A stretch of 64,000 nucleotides of DNA from DASWOJ01 sp964250755 (GTDB lineage: Bacteria; Pseudomonadota; Alphaproteobacteria; Acetobacterales; Acetobacteraceae). Positions 43,869-52,058 of the stretch are shown one piece after another (position 1 is the first letter of the stretch; each line of letters opens with the position of its first letter). Position numbers and translations under genes: made by a program. The notes below the pieces were generated by a model, which saw only the letters and a program-made list of their open reading frames with translations, made no database searches and was not told the origin of the DNA. Location of the stretch: contig CAXUHB010000011.1 of assembly GCA_964250755.1 (NCBI GenBank), positions 1 through 64,000 on the forward strand. The letters are read 5' to 3'.

Positions 43869-44681
43869 TCAGCGCCGTGGAGGCTGGGCGGGTCGGCGCG
43901 GGGCTGGCTTGTCCGGCGCCGCAGGCGGGGCTGGCGGCGGAGGCGGAGGCGGCGCGGGCAGCAGCGGAATAGGCGACTCCCCGGCTACGGAGAGCACCAG
44001 GTCACGCCCCGCAAGTCCCTGGCGCATCTCCGCGGCAAGCTCGGAGATTGTCGCGCCGGGACGCAGGGCGGCCACCAGGCTTTCGGCCAACGGCGTGGCG
44101 GCGCCCTGTCCGGACCGCTCAGACACGGCTGCCACGACCCGCCCGGGACGAGGCGCCTGGGTCGTCAGCAGCGCACCCATTCCGTCCAGGGAAGCCCCGG
44201 GCAGCGCTATGGAGTCCAGCAGGGTCAGCCCGTTGCCCGCTTGGGCGCCCGCAAGGCCCAGCGCGGCGCGTGCAGCGACTCCTTGAGTCAGCACATCGCC
44301 GGGCCGCTCCAGCGCCGCGGACACAGGCAGCAGGAAGGATCGCCCGTCAAAGCTGGCGGCGTAGCCGCAGACATAGACGAGGGAGGGCAGCGCAGGCGCC
44401 GCTGCAAGCGCCTTCGTCATGGCTGCGAAAGCGGCGCTGGACGCGCCGTTGGAGAGGTTCGTGCGCTCGATCACCTCGTAGCCGGAGGCCCGCAAGCGTC
44501 CAGCGACCAGGCGGGCAGAGGCGGGGCAGGCCGGAAGCGCCGGGACGTTCGCGTAGTCGCCGTTGCCGATCACCAGGGCCAGTCCGGCCGGCTCCGCCGC
44601 CATGCCAGGGGCGCTGCCGGCCATCAGGGCCGCACTGGCCACCGCCGCACCAGCCACCCATCCCCACACCCCTGCCGCCAT
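43869..44681 (-). CDS. Secreted caspase-fold protein lacking the catalytic His and Cys
   Basis: This 270-residue protein has a signal peptide (VAGAAVASAALMAGSAPGMA) and a peptidase C14 (metacaspase-like) fold: LALVIGNGDYANVPALP is the first strand and turn, RLRASGYEVIERTNLS the second, and DGRSFLLPVSA the strand after the catalytic His site. The usual SGHG is replaced by VCGYAAS and the DaCR site by LLDSIALPGAS, so both active residues are gone. The C-terminus is a proline-rich tail (PAPPPPPPPAPP). The ATG at 44681 is chosen for the signal peptide; an in-frame start at 44720 is possible. It is the first gene of the minus-strand T6SS block, next to the heme sensor, and probably acts as a binding or sensing protein in the periplasm. 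Confidence 0.8.
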   Translation of the reverse strand: MAAGVWGWVAGAAVASAALMAGSAPGMAAEPAGLALVIGNGDYANVPALPACPASARLVAGRLRASGYEVIERTNLSNGASSAAFAAMTKALAAAPALPSLVYVCGYAASFDGRSFLLPVSAALERPGDVLTQGVAARAALGLAGAQAGNGLTLLDSIALPGASLDGMGALLTTQAPRPGRVVAAVSERSGQGAATPLAESLVAALRPGATISELAAEMRQGLAGRDLVLSVAGESPIPLLPAPPPPPPPAPPAAPDKPAPRRPAQPPRR

Positions 44682-45062
44682 CGCCCGCCCCCGATCCGCC
44701 GTGCTGCCGCTGCGGCACACCCGTCGGCATCATGCGCCGGTATCGCGCTCGGAGTCATATGCCGGGACGTTCCGCCCTTCTCCAAGCCCTGTGGCCTCCG
44801 GGCGGGGACGGCGCCGCAACCCGCCCCTCGCGGCGCGGAGCCCGCCGACGCACGCCTCCAGCCACTCCAGGGTCAGCCTAGCAGCCTGGCATATCCAGGG
44901 GAGTCTCCTGCGGGCACCGACGCGGCATGGCGCCGCACCCTGCACACGCATCCACGGTTCATGCACGCGTCTGTTGCCCGGAGCATGCACCCCGCCGCAC
45001 CTGCTTGTTCCCAAGGTGTCCACGCCGTAAGGTTTGCCGCATGTCCACCCCCCCGCAAGGAT
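44682..45062. other. Divergent intergenic region between the T6SS locus and the winged-helix regulator
   Basis: These 381 bases hold no supportable gene. They must carry the promoters for the minus-strand pseudo-caspase/sensor/kinase genes and for the plus-strand regulator. I could not find a convincing -35/-10 pair or a clear long palindrome. The antisense open frames here have no family match. Confidence 0.5.
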
Positions 45063-46628
45063 GTGCCTGAGACAGCGTTTGCATTCGGGCCGTTCCTGCT
45101 GCAGCCGTCCCGGCGGCTGCTGCTGGACCGTGGCATTCCCGTCGCACTCGGGTCCCGCGCCTTCGACCTGCTGGTCGTCCTCGTCGAGGGCCGCGACCGC
45201 GTCCTGACCAAGGCCGAGCTGATCCGGCGGGTCTGGGGGTGCCAGGTCGAGGACAGCAGCCTGACCGTCGCCGCCTCCGCGCTGCGCCGGGCCTTGCGGG
45301 ACGGTGCCGCCGGGCAGCGCTGGGTCGAAACCGTGCAGGGACGCGGCTACCGGTTCGTCGGCGCGGTGACAAGCTCCGCCAGCGCCGGGCCTGTGGATCC
45401 CGATCTTCCCGAACACGGCCCTCCCGCACCTGCCGCCGAGCTGCCCAGCATCGCCGTCCTGCCTTTCGCCAACATCACTGGCGATCCGGCGCAGGATTAC
45501 TTCGGGGAGGGGCTGGCGGAAGACATCATATACCAGCTCTCGCGCAACCGCTGGCTCTCGGTGATCGCGCGCAACTCGTCCTTCACCTACCGCGGCCTCG
45601 CCGCCAACATCCCGGCCGTCGCGCGGGAGCTGGGGGTGCGCTACGTGCTGGAGGGGGGCGTGCGGAAAGCCGGGGCACGGGTGCGCGTGACGGCCCAGCT
45701 CATAGACGCCGCCACCAACAGCCACCTGGCCGCAGTGCGCTACGACCGCGAGATTGCGGACATCCTGTCGGCGCAGGACGACATCACCGATCAAGTCATA
45801 AGCGCGATCCGCCCGGTGCTGTATGAGACCGACCAGCGGCTGGCCATGCGCAAGCCGCCCGGCAGCGTCGGCGCCTGGACAGCCTACCAGCGCGGGATGT
45901 GGCACTTCTGCCGTTTCGCCCAGCCGGAGAGCGAGCAGGCGCGGACGTGGTTCAGCCGCGCCGTGGCCTTGGACCCGGAGTTCGCGCCGGGCTACTACGG
46001 GCAAGCGTTGATCCTGCTGCATGATGGATCGGGCTACATCCCGAACACCGCACCAGACTGGCAACCCCGCGGCGAGGCGCTGGCGATGCAGGCAGTGGCA
46101 CTGGACCCGCTGGACTCCGGTGCCCACGCCATGCTGGGGCTGGCAAGGATGGTGCGCGGCGACCACGCCGGGTCGTTGGAGGCGACCAGGCGGGCGCTGG
46201 AGCTGAACCCCAACGACGCCATCGCGCACGGCACGCACGGAGCGACGCTCGTGTTTGACGGGCGTCCGTTGGAAGGGCTGCTGTCGCTGGCGACGGCGCT
46301 GCGGCTCAACCCGCGCGACCCCCGCTTGCGGGTGCGCCATGCGCACATCGGCCTGGGCCACTACTTCGCTGGACAGTTGGAGCAGGCGGAGGCGACGGCG
46401 CGGCGGATCATCAGCGAATGGCCATCGTTCAACGTGGGGCCGCGGCTACTGGCGATGGTGCTGGCGGAACTGGGGCGGCTGGAGGAGGCAAGGGCGGCGC
46501 TGCAGGACGCGCTGGCAGTGTCGGCGGCGCCGTTCGACGACTTCAGCAATGCGCGCATGCCTTGGTACCGGCCCTGCGACCACGCGCGGGCCGCGGCGGC
46601 GCTGCGGCTGGCGGGGTGGGTGGGGTAG
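45063..46628 (+). CDS. Winged-helix transcriptional regulator with TolB-like and TPR domains
   Basis: The protein is about 521 residues. Residues 3-95 form an OmpR/CadC-type DNA-binding winged helix (FGPFLLQPSRRLLLDRG, GSRAFDLLVVLVEGRDRVLT, WVETVQGRGYRFVG). Residues about 130-240 match the adenylate-cyclase-associated TolB-like segment (SIAVLPFANITGDPAQDYFG, DIIYQLSRNRWLSVIARNSS, YVLEGGVRKAGARVRVTAQL). The rest is a series of TPR helices (ALDPEFAPGYYGQALILL, ALELNPNDAIAHGTHGAT). The GTG at 45063 fits the domain start; the longer open frame has no homology. There is no receiver domain or membrane helix. It is divergent from the T6SS locus, so it is a candidate regulator of it, but such proteins are common and the link is positional. 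Confidence 0.87.
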   Translation: MPETAFAFGPFLLQPSRRLLLDRGIPVALGSRAFDLLVVLVEGRDRVLTKAELIRRVWGCQVEDSSLTVAASALRRALRDGAAGQRWVETVQGRGYRFVGAVTSSASAGPVDPDLPEHGPPAPAAELPSIAVLPFANITGDPAQDYFGEGLAEDIIYQLSRNRWLSVIARNSSFTYRGLAANIPAVARELGVRYVLEGGVRKAGARVRVTAQLIDAATNSHLAAVRYDREIADILSAQDDITDQVISAIRPVLYETDQRLAMRKPPGSVGAWTAYQRGMWHFCRFAQPESEQARTWFSRAVALDPEFAPGYYGQALILLHDGSGYIPNTAPDWQPRGEALAMQAVALDPLDSGAHAMLGLARMVRGDHAGSLEATRRALELNPNDAIAHGTHGATLVFDGRPLEGLLSLATALRLNPRDPRLRVRHAHIGLGHYFAGQLEQAEATARRIISEWPSFNVGPRLLAMVLAELGRLEEARAALQDALAVSAAPFDDFSNARMPWYRPCDHARAAAALRLAGWVG

Positions 46629-46655
46629 GGCGCAAGCCGTCTGGCCGAAGCGGCG

Positions 46656-48173
46656 CTACCGGACGGCGGCCCGCAGCGCCGCCGGGTCCGGCACCACCTC
46701 ATCCAGGATGCGCGCCGACGACACCACCCCCGGCACGCCCGCGCCGGGGTGGGTGCCGGCGCCCACCAGATACAATCCCTCCACCTCCTCGCTCACGTTG
46801 TGCGGGCGGAACCAGGCGCTCTGGAACAACTGCGGCTCCAGCGAGAACGCCGCGCCGTTCTCGGACAGCAGGCGATCCCGGAAGTCCTGCGGCGTCAGCA
46901 GGCGGGAGGTGACGATGCAGTCCCCCAGGCCGGGCATCACCGTCGCCTCCAATCGGTCCTGGATGCGCTGCCGATATGGCTCGGCCTCTGCGGCCCAGTC
47001 GGTGCCGCCGGCCAGGTTCGGCACCGGCGCCAGCACATAGAACGCATCGCAGCCCGGCGGCGCCAGCGCGGGATCGTTGGCGGTGGGGCGGTGCAGATAC
47101 AGGCTGAAGTCCTGCGCCAGCACCTTGCGCGTGAAGATGTCCCGCAGCAGCCCGTCGTAGCGCGGACCCAGCACCATCGTGTGGTGATACACGTCCGGAA
47201 ACTGCCGGCTGGTGCCGAAGTACCAAACCAGCAGGCTCATGGAATAGCGCGCGCGCGCCAGCTTGCGGTCGGTCCAGCGGCGGCGCTTGTGCTCGGACAG
47301 CAAGGTTTTATAGGTCCAGCCGACCTCGGCGTTGGACACGACGATGTCGGCCGGGATGCGCTCCCCGCCGGCCAGCCGCAGCCCGGTGGCGCGGCCCGCC
47401 TCGACGGTGATCTGCTCCACCTCGGCGTTCAGGCGCACGGTCCCGCCCTGCTCCTCGATCAGGCGAACCAGGCCCGCCACGATGGTGCCGGTGCCGCCCA
47501 TTGCGTAGTGGACGCCGTGCAGCCGCTCCAGGTGGCCGACCAGGCAGTAATAGGCCGTGGTGGTGAAGGGATTGCCGCCGATCAGCAGGGGATGGAAGCT
47601 GAAGGCGATCCGCAGCTTCTCGTTGCGGAAGTACTGCGACACCTTGGCATACACTGTCCGGTGCCCGCCCAGGCGCAGCATGTCAGGGGCCGACTTCAGC
47701 AGAGTCGAGACCTTGTGGAAGGGCTGGTCGGCCAGCTGGTGGAACGCGACCTCGTAGATGCGCTCGCTTTCGTGGATGAAGCGCTCGAAGCCGGGCACGT
47801 CTGCAGGCTCGATCCGCTCGACCTCTGCCCGCATCGCGTCGTGGTCGGCGGTGGCGTTGAACACGGTGCCGTCGTCGAAGCGGATCTGGTAGAATGGGTC
47901 TATCCGCCGCAGCTCCACGTCGTCCGCCATGCGTCGCCCGCACAGCGTCCACAGCTCCTCCAGCAGGTAAGGCGCGGTGATGATGGTCGGCCCGGCGTCG
48001 AAGGTGAAGCCGTCCTGGCGATACACGTAGGCCCGCCCGCCCGGCGCATCCAGCTTCTCCACCACTGTGACGCGGTAGCCGCGCGCGCCCAGCCGCACCG
48101 CCGCCGCCAGCCCGCCGAAGCCCGACCCGATGACGACGGCGTGCGGACGGGCCTCGGTCAGTGCGTCCGGCAT
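46656..48173 (-). CDS. crtI: Phytoene desaturase-type carotenoid oxidoreductase (CrtI family)
   Basis: This 505-residue flavoprotein has a Rossmann FAD motif at its N-terminus (VVIGSGFGGLAAAVRLGARG, then VVEKLDAPGGRA), TFDAGPTIITAPYLLEELW, and the C-terminal FAD-contact segment LYLVGAGTHPGAGVPGV typical of CrtI. It would introduce double bonds into phytoene or a related polyene. The ATG at 48173 is used because GGGGAC lies six bases upstream; 48191 is possible. No crtB (phytoene synthase) is in the window, so the substrate may be a made-elsewhere carotenoid or another polyene. It follows the ATP-grasp and P450 genes on the same strand after a 176-base gap. Confidence 0.9.
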   Translation of the reverse strand: MPDALTEARPHAVVIGSGFGGLAAAVRLGARGYRVTVVEKLDAPGGRAYVYRQDGFTFDAGPTIITAPYLLEELWTLCGRRMADDVELRRIDPFYQIRFDDGTVFNATADHDAMRAEVERIEPADVPGFERFIHESERIYEVAFHQLADQPFHKVSTLLKSAPDMLRLGGHRTVYAKVSQYFRNEKLRIAFSFHPLLIGGNPFTTTAYYCLVGHLERLHGVHYAMGGTGTIVAGLVRLIEEQGGTVRLNAEVEQITVEAGRATGLRLAGGERIPADIVVSNAEVGWTYKTLLSEHKRRRWTDRKLARARYSMSLLVWYFGTSRQFPDVYHHTMVLGPRYDGLLRDIFTRKVLAQDFSLYLHRPTANDPALAPPGCDAFYVLAPVPNLAGGTDWAAEAEPYRQRIQDRLEATVMPGLGDCIVTSRLLTPQDFRDRLLSENGAAFSLEPQLFQSAWFRPHNVSEEVEGLYLVGAGTHPGAGVPGVVSSARILDEVVPDPAALRAAVR

Positions 48174-48205
48174 TGATCGTCCCCGCTGCATGATGATGCC
48201 GGTAG

Positions 48206-48222
48206 ATGGACCGCAGGTCCAT
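48206..48222. promoter_or_regulatory. Perfect palindrome upstream of crtI
   Basis: ATGGACC-GCA-GGTCCAT is a perfect 7-base inverted repeat with a 3-base spacer, ending 33 bases before the chosen crtI start. It lies in the 176-base gap between the ATP-grasp gene and crtI. It could be an operator for a dimeric regulator or a small hairpin in the leader; no regulator is encoded nearby. Confidence 0.35.
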
Positions 48223-48349
48223 TGTGGGCAAGGGAGGGACTAGCGGGGAGGGCAAGCGGACGGATGGGGGCGCCAACCCGGTGGAGGCGGCAAGCCCAAG
48301 GCGGCCTTGGCCCGGGGCAGCAAGGGCTGCGCTGGACCCTGTGGCGCCG

Positions 48350-49594
48350 TTACGTTTCCCGCACCGATGGCGTGCGCGGGACAGCGGAGGCGCCTACGTA
48401 GGGGCCGCGCATATGCGCAATGCCGGTTTCCAGCGGCGCGGCAGCGGGCGCGTCCTCGTACCAGCCGACATCCTGCGTCGCCACCTCACCGAACGTCCTG
48501 CGCTGCCGGATTGCCGCCGCGATAATCGGCCAGGAGGTGGCCGTCATCGTCAGGAACGGCATGGGGTCATGACGGTCCCAGGTCACGTCCCGCGTCGTGG
48601 CCAGCCGGCGCAGCCGGGCCAGGAAGCCGCCGCGGCGGAACAGCGCCATCTGGGTTTCGGTCAGGCAGGAGTAGAACTGCTGCAGCTCCGCCTCCGGGCG
48701 CAGGCGCACCGGAACGCCGGTCGGCCCACCGAAACGGGCAGGGTCCAAGACCGCTCCTGCAATGTCCTTCGGCACCCAGAAATGCACGCCGCTGGTGGCC
48801 CGCGGGTTGCACTCGATGCCCTGGACCTCCCCGGCGTCCGTCACGATGAAGTCGAACGAGATGAAGCCGGTCCAGCGCACCGCCGCCACGAACGTCCTGA
48901 TCCAGGCGGCGATTGCCGGCTGGTCCACGCGCTCGAACGCCACCGCCACCGTGCCGGACATGACAGTGCCCCGGTAAATGACGGTGGCCACGGCCCGGCC
49001 CTCGTGCGCGATGGTGCAGGAGCTGTGGACCCGGCCCGGGACGAAGGCCTGCACCACAGTAGGGTCCGCTGCGTCCGCCGCCGGCAGCGCCGCCCCGCGC
49101 GCCAACACGCGCACGCCCCGGCCCGAGCAGGAATGCACCGGCTTGACCACGACATCCCGCTCCGCCGCCAGCGCGTCCGCCGCCGCCGTGCCCAGCATCG
49201 CCGTTTGCGGCACCGCGACGCCGCATGCCTCCCCTTGCCGGATGAAGCCGGCCTTGTCGTGCAGCGCCAGCACCTGCGCGGGCGGCATCGTGAACACCCG
49301 CGGCGGGCTTGCCGACCTGCGGCGCAGGAAGGCGGCGTGCATCGTCTCCTCCGACACCGGCACGACCAGGTCCACCTTCTCCGCGGCGATCACCCGGTCC
49401 AGCGCCGCCAGGTAGGCCGCCTTGCCCGCGCTGGGCGGCGGCACCTGAATGCTGCGCGCGACGTGGCGGGACGCGCCGGCCAGGTGCCGCCGGAACGGCT
49501 CGGCCACGATCACGCGGCAGCCCATGCGCGAGAAGCCGCGCGCCAGGTCCAGCGCCTTCGGCAGACGGCCCAGGGTCAGCAGCACCGTCGTCAA
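48350..49594 (-). CDS. ATP-grasp domain protein of unknown substrate
   Basis: This 414-residue protein has a pre-ATP-grasp Rossmann-like segment (VLLTLGRLPKALDLARGFSR, VDLVVPVSEETMHAA), and then ATP-grasp features: DVVVKPVHSCSGRGVRVL with the nucleotide-binding lysine, TVVQAFVPGRVHS, and GFISFDFIVTDAGEVQGIEC followed by the metal-binding NPR. ATP-grasp enzymes of this kind (carbamoyl-phosphate-synthase-like) join a carboxylate to an amine, thiol or similar group. It is ten bases downstream of the P450 gene, so the two are co-transcribed, with crtI further on. The group may make or tailor a specialised metabolite. The substrate is unknown. Confidence 0.82.
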   Translation of the reverse strand: MTTVLLTLGRLPKALDLARGFSRMGCRVIVAEPFRRHLAGASRHVARSIQVPPPSAGKAAYLAALDRVIAAEKVDLVVPVSEETMHAAFLRRRSASPPRVFTMPPAQVLALHDKAGFIRQGEACGVAVPQTAMLGTAAADALAAERDVVVKPVHSCSGRGVRVLARGAALPAADAADPTVVQAFVPGRVHSSCTIAHEGRAVATVIYRGTVMSGTVAVAFERVDQPAIAAWIRTFVAAVRWTGFISFDFIVTDAGEVQGIECNPRATSGVHFWVPKDIAGAVLDPARFGGPTGVPVRLRPEAELQQFYSCLTETQMALFRRGGFLARLRRLATTRDVTWDRHDPMPFLTMTATSWPIIAAAIRQRRTFGEVATQDVGWYEDAPAAAPLETGIAHMRGPYVGASAVPRTPSVRET

Positions 49595-49604
49595 GGCGCC
49601 TCCG

Positions 49605-51005
49605 CTACGCGGCGGCGCGGGTGACGCGGCACATCACCTGCTGCACCGGCCGTGTGGTCAGCCGCGCCGCCGGGCGCACGCGCCCCGGCTGCTCCACATG
49701 CAAGTCGAAGCTGCGGAACAGCCGGGCAATGAGCAGCACCGCCTCGGTCGTCGCGAATGCCGCGCCCGCGCAGACCCGCGGCCCCAGCCCGAACGGGATG
49801 TATGCGCCGGATGTCATCTCTGCCTCCCGCTCCGGCAGGAAGCGGCCGGGGTCGAACACGTTGGGGTCGCGCCAATACATCTGGTGCCGGTGCAGCACCC
49901 AGGGCGACACCATCACCAGCGCCCCGCGCTTGACCTTGCGCCCGCCCAGATGCGTCGCCTCCAGCGCGACGCGCGGCAGGAAGGTGATCGGCGGATACAG
50001 CCGCAGCGTCTCGCGGAAGATGTTGCGGACGGTCGGCAGGTGCTTCGTGTGCTCGAACTCTATGGGACCGTCGCCGGCCACCGCCGCGACTTCCCGCCGC
50101 AGCCGGGCCACCCAATCCGGGCGCATTGCCAGGATGAAGAACACCCAGGTCAGCGCGCTGGCGCTGGTCTCGTGCCCGGCCAGGAACAGCACGCCGAGCT
50201 GGTCTATCAACTCCTCCCGCGTGAAGGCGGCGCCGCCGTCCCGCGCCGCCGCGACGGCGGAGGCGATGTCGTCGAACCCTGCGCCCCCCGAGCCGAGCCG
50301 GCTGTCCAGCAGGTCCCCCAGGTGCCGGCGTATGGTGGCGCAGGCGTCCAGCACCGCCTGGCGCTGCGGCACCTGCGTCCAGGCGCGGTCCATGATGAGC
50401 CGCCTGATCTCCACCTGCGCCACGCTGCGCTCGAACACCGTGAAGGCGGCGAACACCTCATGCGCCGCATGGGTCTGCAAGCCCGTCGAGAACACAGTGC
50501 GGCAGATGATGTCCGCCGTCAGATGGCTCATGGCAAGGTCGAGCGAGAACGGGGCGCCGTCCGAGGCCCGTGCGTGCAGCTCCGCCTCGCACGCGTCGGC
50601 GCCGGCCTGCATGTCGGGATAGGCGCGGCTGACGCGCATCATGGTCAGCGCGGGGTCCACCATGCGGCGCTGGCGCTGCCAGGTTTGGCCGCTGGACACG
50701 AAGATGGAGTCGCCGATCAGCGGCGCCAGCGCGTTCACCATCAGGTCGGACTTGGGGAAGATGCCGTCGGGGTCCGCCAGCACGTGCCGCACCAGGTCGG
50801 GCTGATTTACGATCAGGATTTGGCGGCGGGAGTAGCCGAGCGGCCCCACCGGCACGCGGTAGGCCGCCGTGGGCAGCAGGCTGAGCAGGTCGCCGTCGCC
50901 GTGCAGCGCCGCCCGCATCAGGGCGGTGACGGCGGACAGCGTATCGGGCTTGGGCGGGACATAGGGGCCGTCCAGCGGCCCGATCCGTCCGGGGTAGGCG
51001 TTCAT
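49605..51005 (-). CDS. Cytochrome P450
   Basis: This 466-residue soluble P450 has the oxygen-activation I-helix motif (FLAGHETSASALTW), the K-helix ETLR, a PERF-like region (DPNVFDPGRFLPER) and the heme-cysteine loop FGLGPRVCAG. It lacks an N-terminal membrane anchor. It is a monooxygenase that needs separate redox partners; none is encoded next to it. It is the first gene of a likely P450 / ATP-grasp / crtI unit. A 20-base near-palindrome about 100 bases upstream could be its operator. Substrate unknown; a carotenoid or fatty-acid-like molecule is possible from context. Confidence 0.93.
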   Translation of the reverse strand: MNAYPGRIGPLDGPYVPPKPDTLSAVTALMRAALHGDGDLLSLLPTAAYRVPVGPLGYSRRQILIVNQPDLVRHVLADPDGIFPKSDLMVNALAPLIGDSIFVSSGQTWQRQRRMVDPALTMMRVSRAYPDMQAGADACEAELHARASDGAPFSLDLAMSHLTADIICRTVFSTGLQTHAAHEVFAAFTVFERSVAQVEIRRLIMDRAWTQVPQRQAVLDACATIRRHLGDLLDSRLGSGGAGFDDIASAVAAARDGGAAFTREELIDQLGVLFLAGHETSASALTWVFFILAMRPDWVARLRREVAAVAGDGPIEFEHTKHLPTVRNIFRETLRLYPPITFLPRVALEATHLGGRKVKRGALVMVSPWVLHRHQMYWRDPNVFDPGRFLPEREAEMTSGAYIPFGLGPRVCAGAAFATTEAVLLIARLFRSFDLHVEQPGRVRPAARLTTRPVQQVMCRVTRAAA

Positions 51006-51100
51006 GCGTCGGCGGCCCCGTGCTGGCGTCGTGCTGGTTGGCGTCGTGCTGGCGCGGTGCCAGCGTTCCCGGGCAGGCCCGGGGCGGCGAAGCGAGCAAC

Positions 51101-51120
51101 TTTACACCTGCAAGTGTCAA
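51101..51120. promoter_or_regulatory. TetR-type near-palindromic operator candidate
   Basis: TTTACACCTGCAAGTGTCAA is a 20-base palindrome with 8 of 10 positions matched per arm and a central TGCA; a further GTGTCA half-site follows at once. It is AT-rich compared with its surroundings. It lies between the divergent P450 (start 51005) and membrane-protein (start 51181) genes, 60-95 bases from each start. The shape resembles operators bound by TetR-family dimers; no such regulator is in the window. Confidence 0.5.
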
Positions 51121-51180
51121 GTGTCATTGTCGCCCGGCCTGAATGGGCCTGGATGGGCCGGGGCGGGGAGGGGTGCGCTG

Positions 51181-51951
51181 ATGGGGCTGCTCGTGTTCCA
51201 TGGCCTGATCGCGGCCCACGTCGTGGCCGGCAGCACCGGGGCGGTGGCGTTCTGGGTGCCGGTGATGGGGCGCAAGGGCGGTGCGCGGCACAAGCGCTGG
51301 GGCCGGGTGTTCACCACCGCCCTGCTGCTGACCGGCAGCCTGGCCGTCGCCATGAGCCTGCTCACCCTGGCGGACCCGGTGGGCACCCACCCGCACCTCG
51401 CCGAACGGTTCGACGCCGCCTTCATCCGCGGCATCTTCGGCTGGATGATGCTGCACGTCGGCATCCTGACCATCAACCTGACCTGGTACGGCTGGGAGTG
51501 CGTGCGGAACCGCGGCAACGTGGCCGCCAACCGCACCCCGCTGAACCTGGGCCTGCAATGGGCCGTCATCGCCGCGGCGCTGAACTGCGCCTGGCAGGGC
51601 TGGCTGATCGGGCAGCCCCTGATGATGGCGATCTCCGTCGTGGGCGTGGCGACCGGCGTCACCAACCTGGTGTTCCTCCATGCCCGGCGGCACGGTCCGA
51701 AGGACTGGCTGAAAGAGCACATCAAGGCCATCGTCGGCGCGGGCATCTCGGTCTATACCGCCTTCATGGCCTTCGGGTCGGTGCGTGCGTTCCCCGCCCT
51801 GGCGCTGCACCCCGTCATGTGGGCGATCCCGCTGGCGACCGGGCTGGCCATCCTGCTGTATCACCGCCGGGTCGTGGACCTGCAGCAGCGCGCCCGCACG
51901 GCGCCGGCGCCGTCCGCGGCAGCCCCAACCGCGGCAGCCCTGACGGACTGA
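51181..51951 (+). CDS. Polytopic membrane protein of unknown function
   Basis: This 256-residue protein has about seven predicted membrane helices: the N-terminal FHGLIAAHVVAGSTGAVAFW, FTTALLLTGSLAVAMSLLTL, WMMLHVGILTINLTWYGW, LQWAVIAAALNCAWQGWLI, PLMMAISVVGVATGVTNLV, IVGAGISVYTAFMAF and MWAIPLATGLAILLY. It has a conserved-looking KGGARHKRWGRVF loop after the first helix, like the DUF2306-type membrane proteins. The ATG at 51181 has a strong GGGAGGGG upstream; the longer frame to 51004 is not supported. It shares a promoter region with the divergent P450. Confidence 0.78.
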   Translation: MGLLVFHGLIAAHVVAGSTGAVAFWVPVMGRKGGARHKRWGRVFTTALLLTGSLAVAMSLLTLADPVGTHPHLAERFDAAFIRGIFGWMMLHVGILTINLTWYGWECVRNRGNVAANRTPLNLGLQWAVIAAALNCAWQGWLIGQPLMMAISVVGVATGVTNLVFLHARRHGPKDWLKEHIKAIVGAGISVYTAFMAFGSVRAFPALALHPVMWAIPLATGLAILLYHRRVVDLQQRARTAPAPSAAAPTAAALTD

Positions 51952-52058
51952 CTGCGCCGCCCGCCGCTCTCTGCGCGATGGCTGTTCCGGGACGGCGCGG
52001 CCTGTGCCAGTGTCGCCGCAACGCCGGCGGACACCGCCGCACCCCTGGGAGGACGCCG

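Noticed and set aside
45041..45070. Small frame starting at ATG 45041 before the regulator
   Set aside because: It stops after nine codons and does not match the winged-helix frame.
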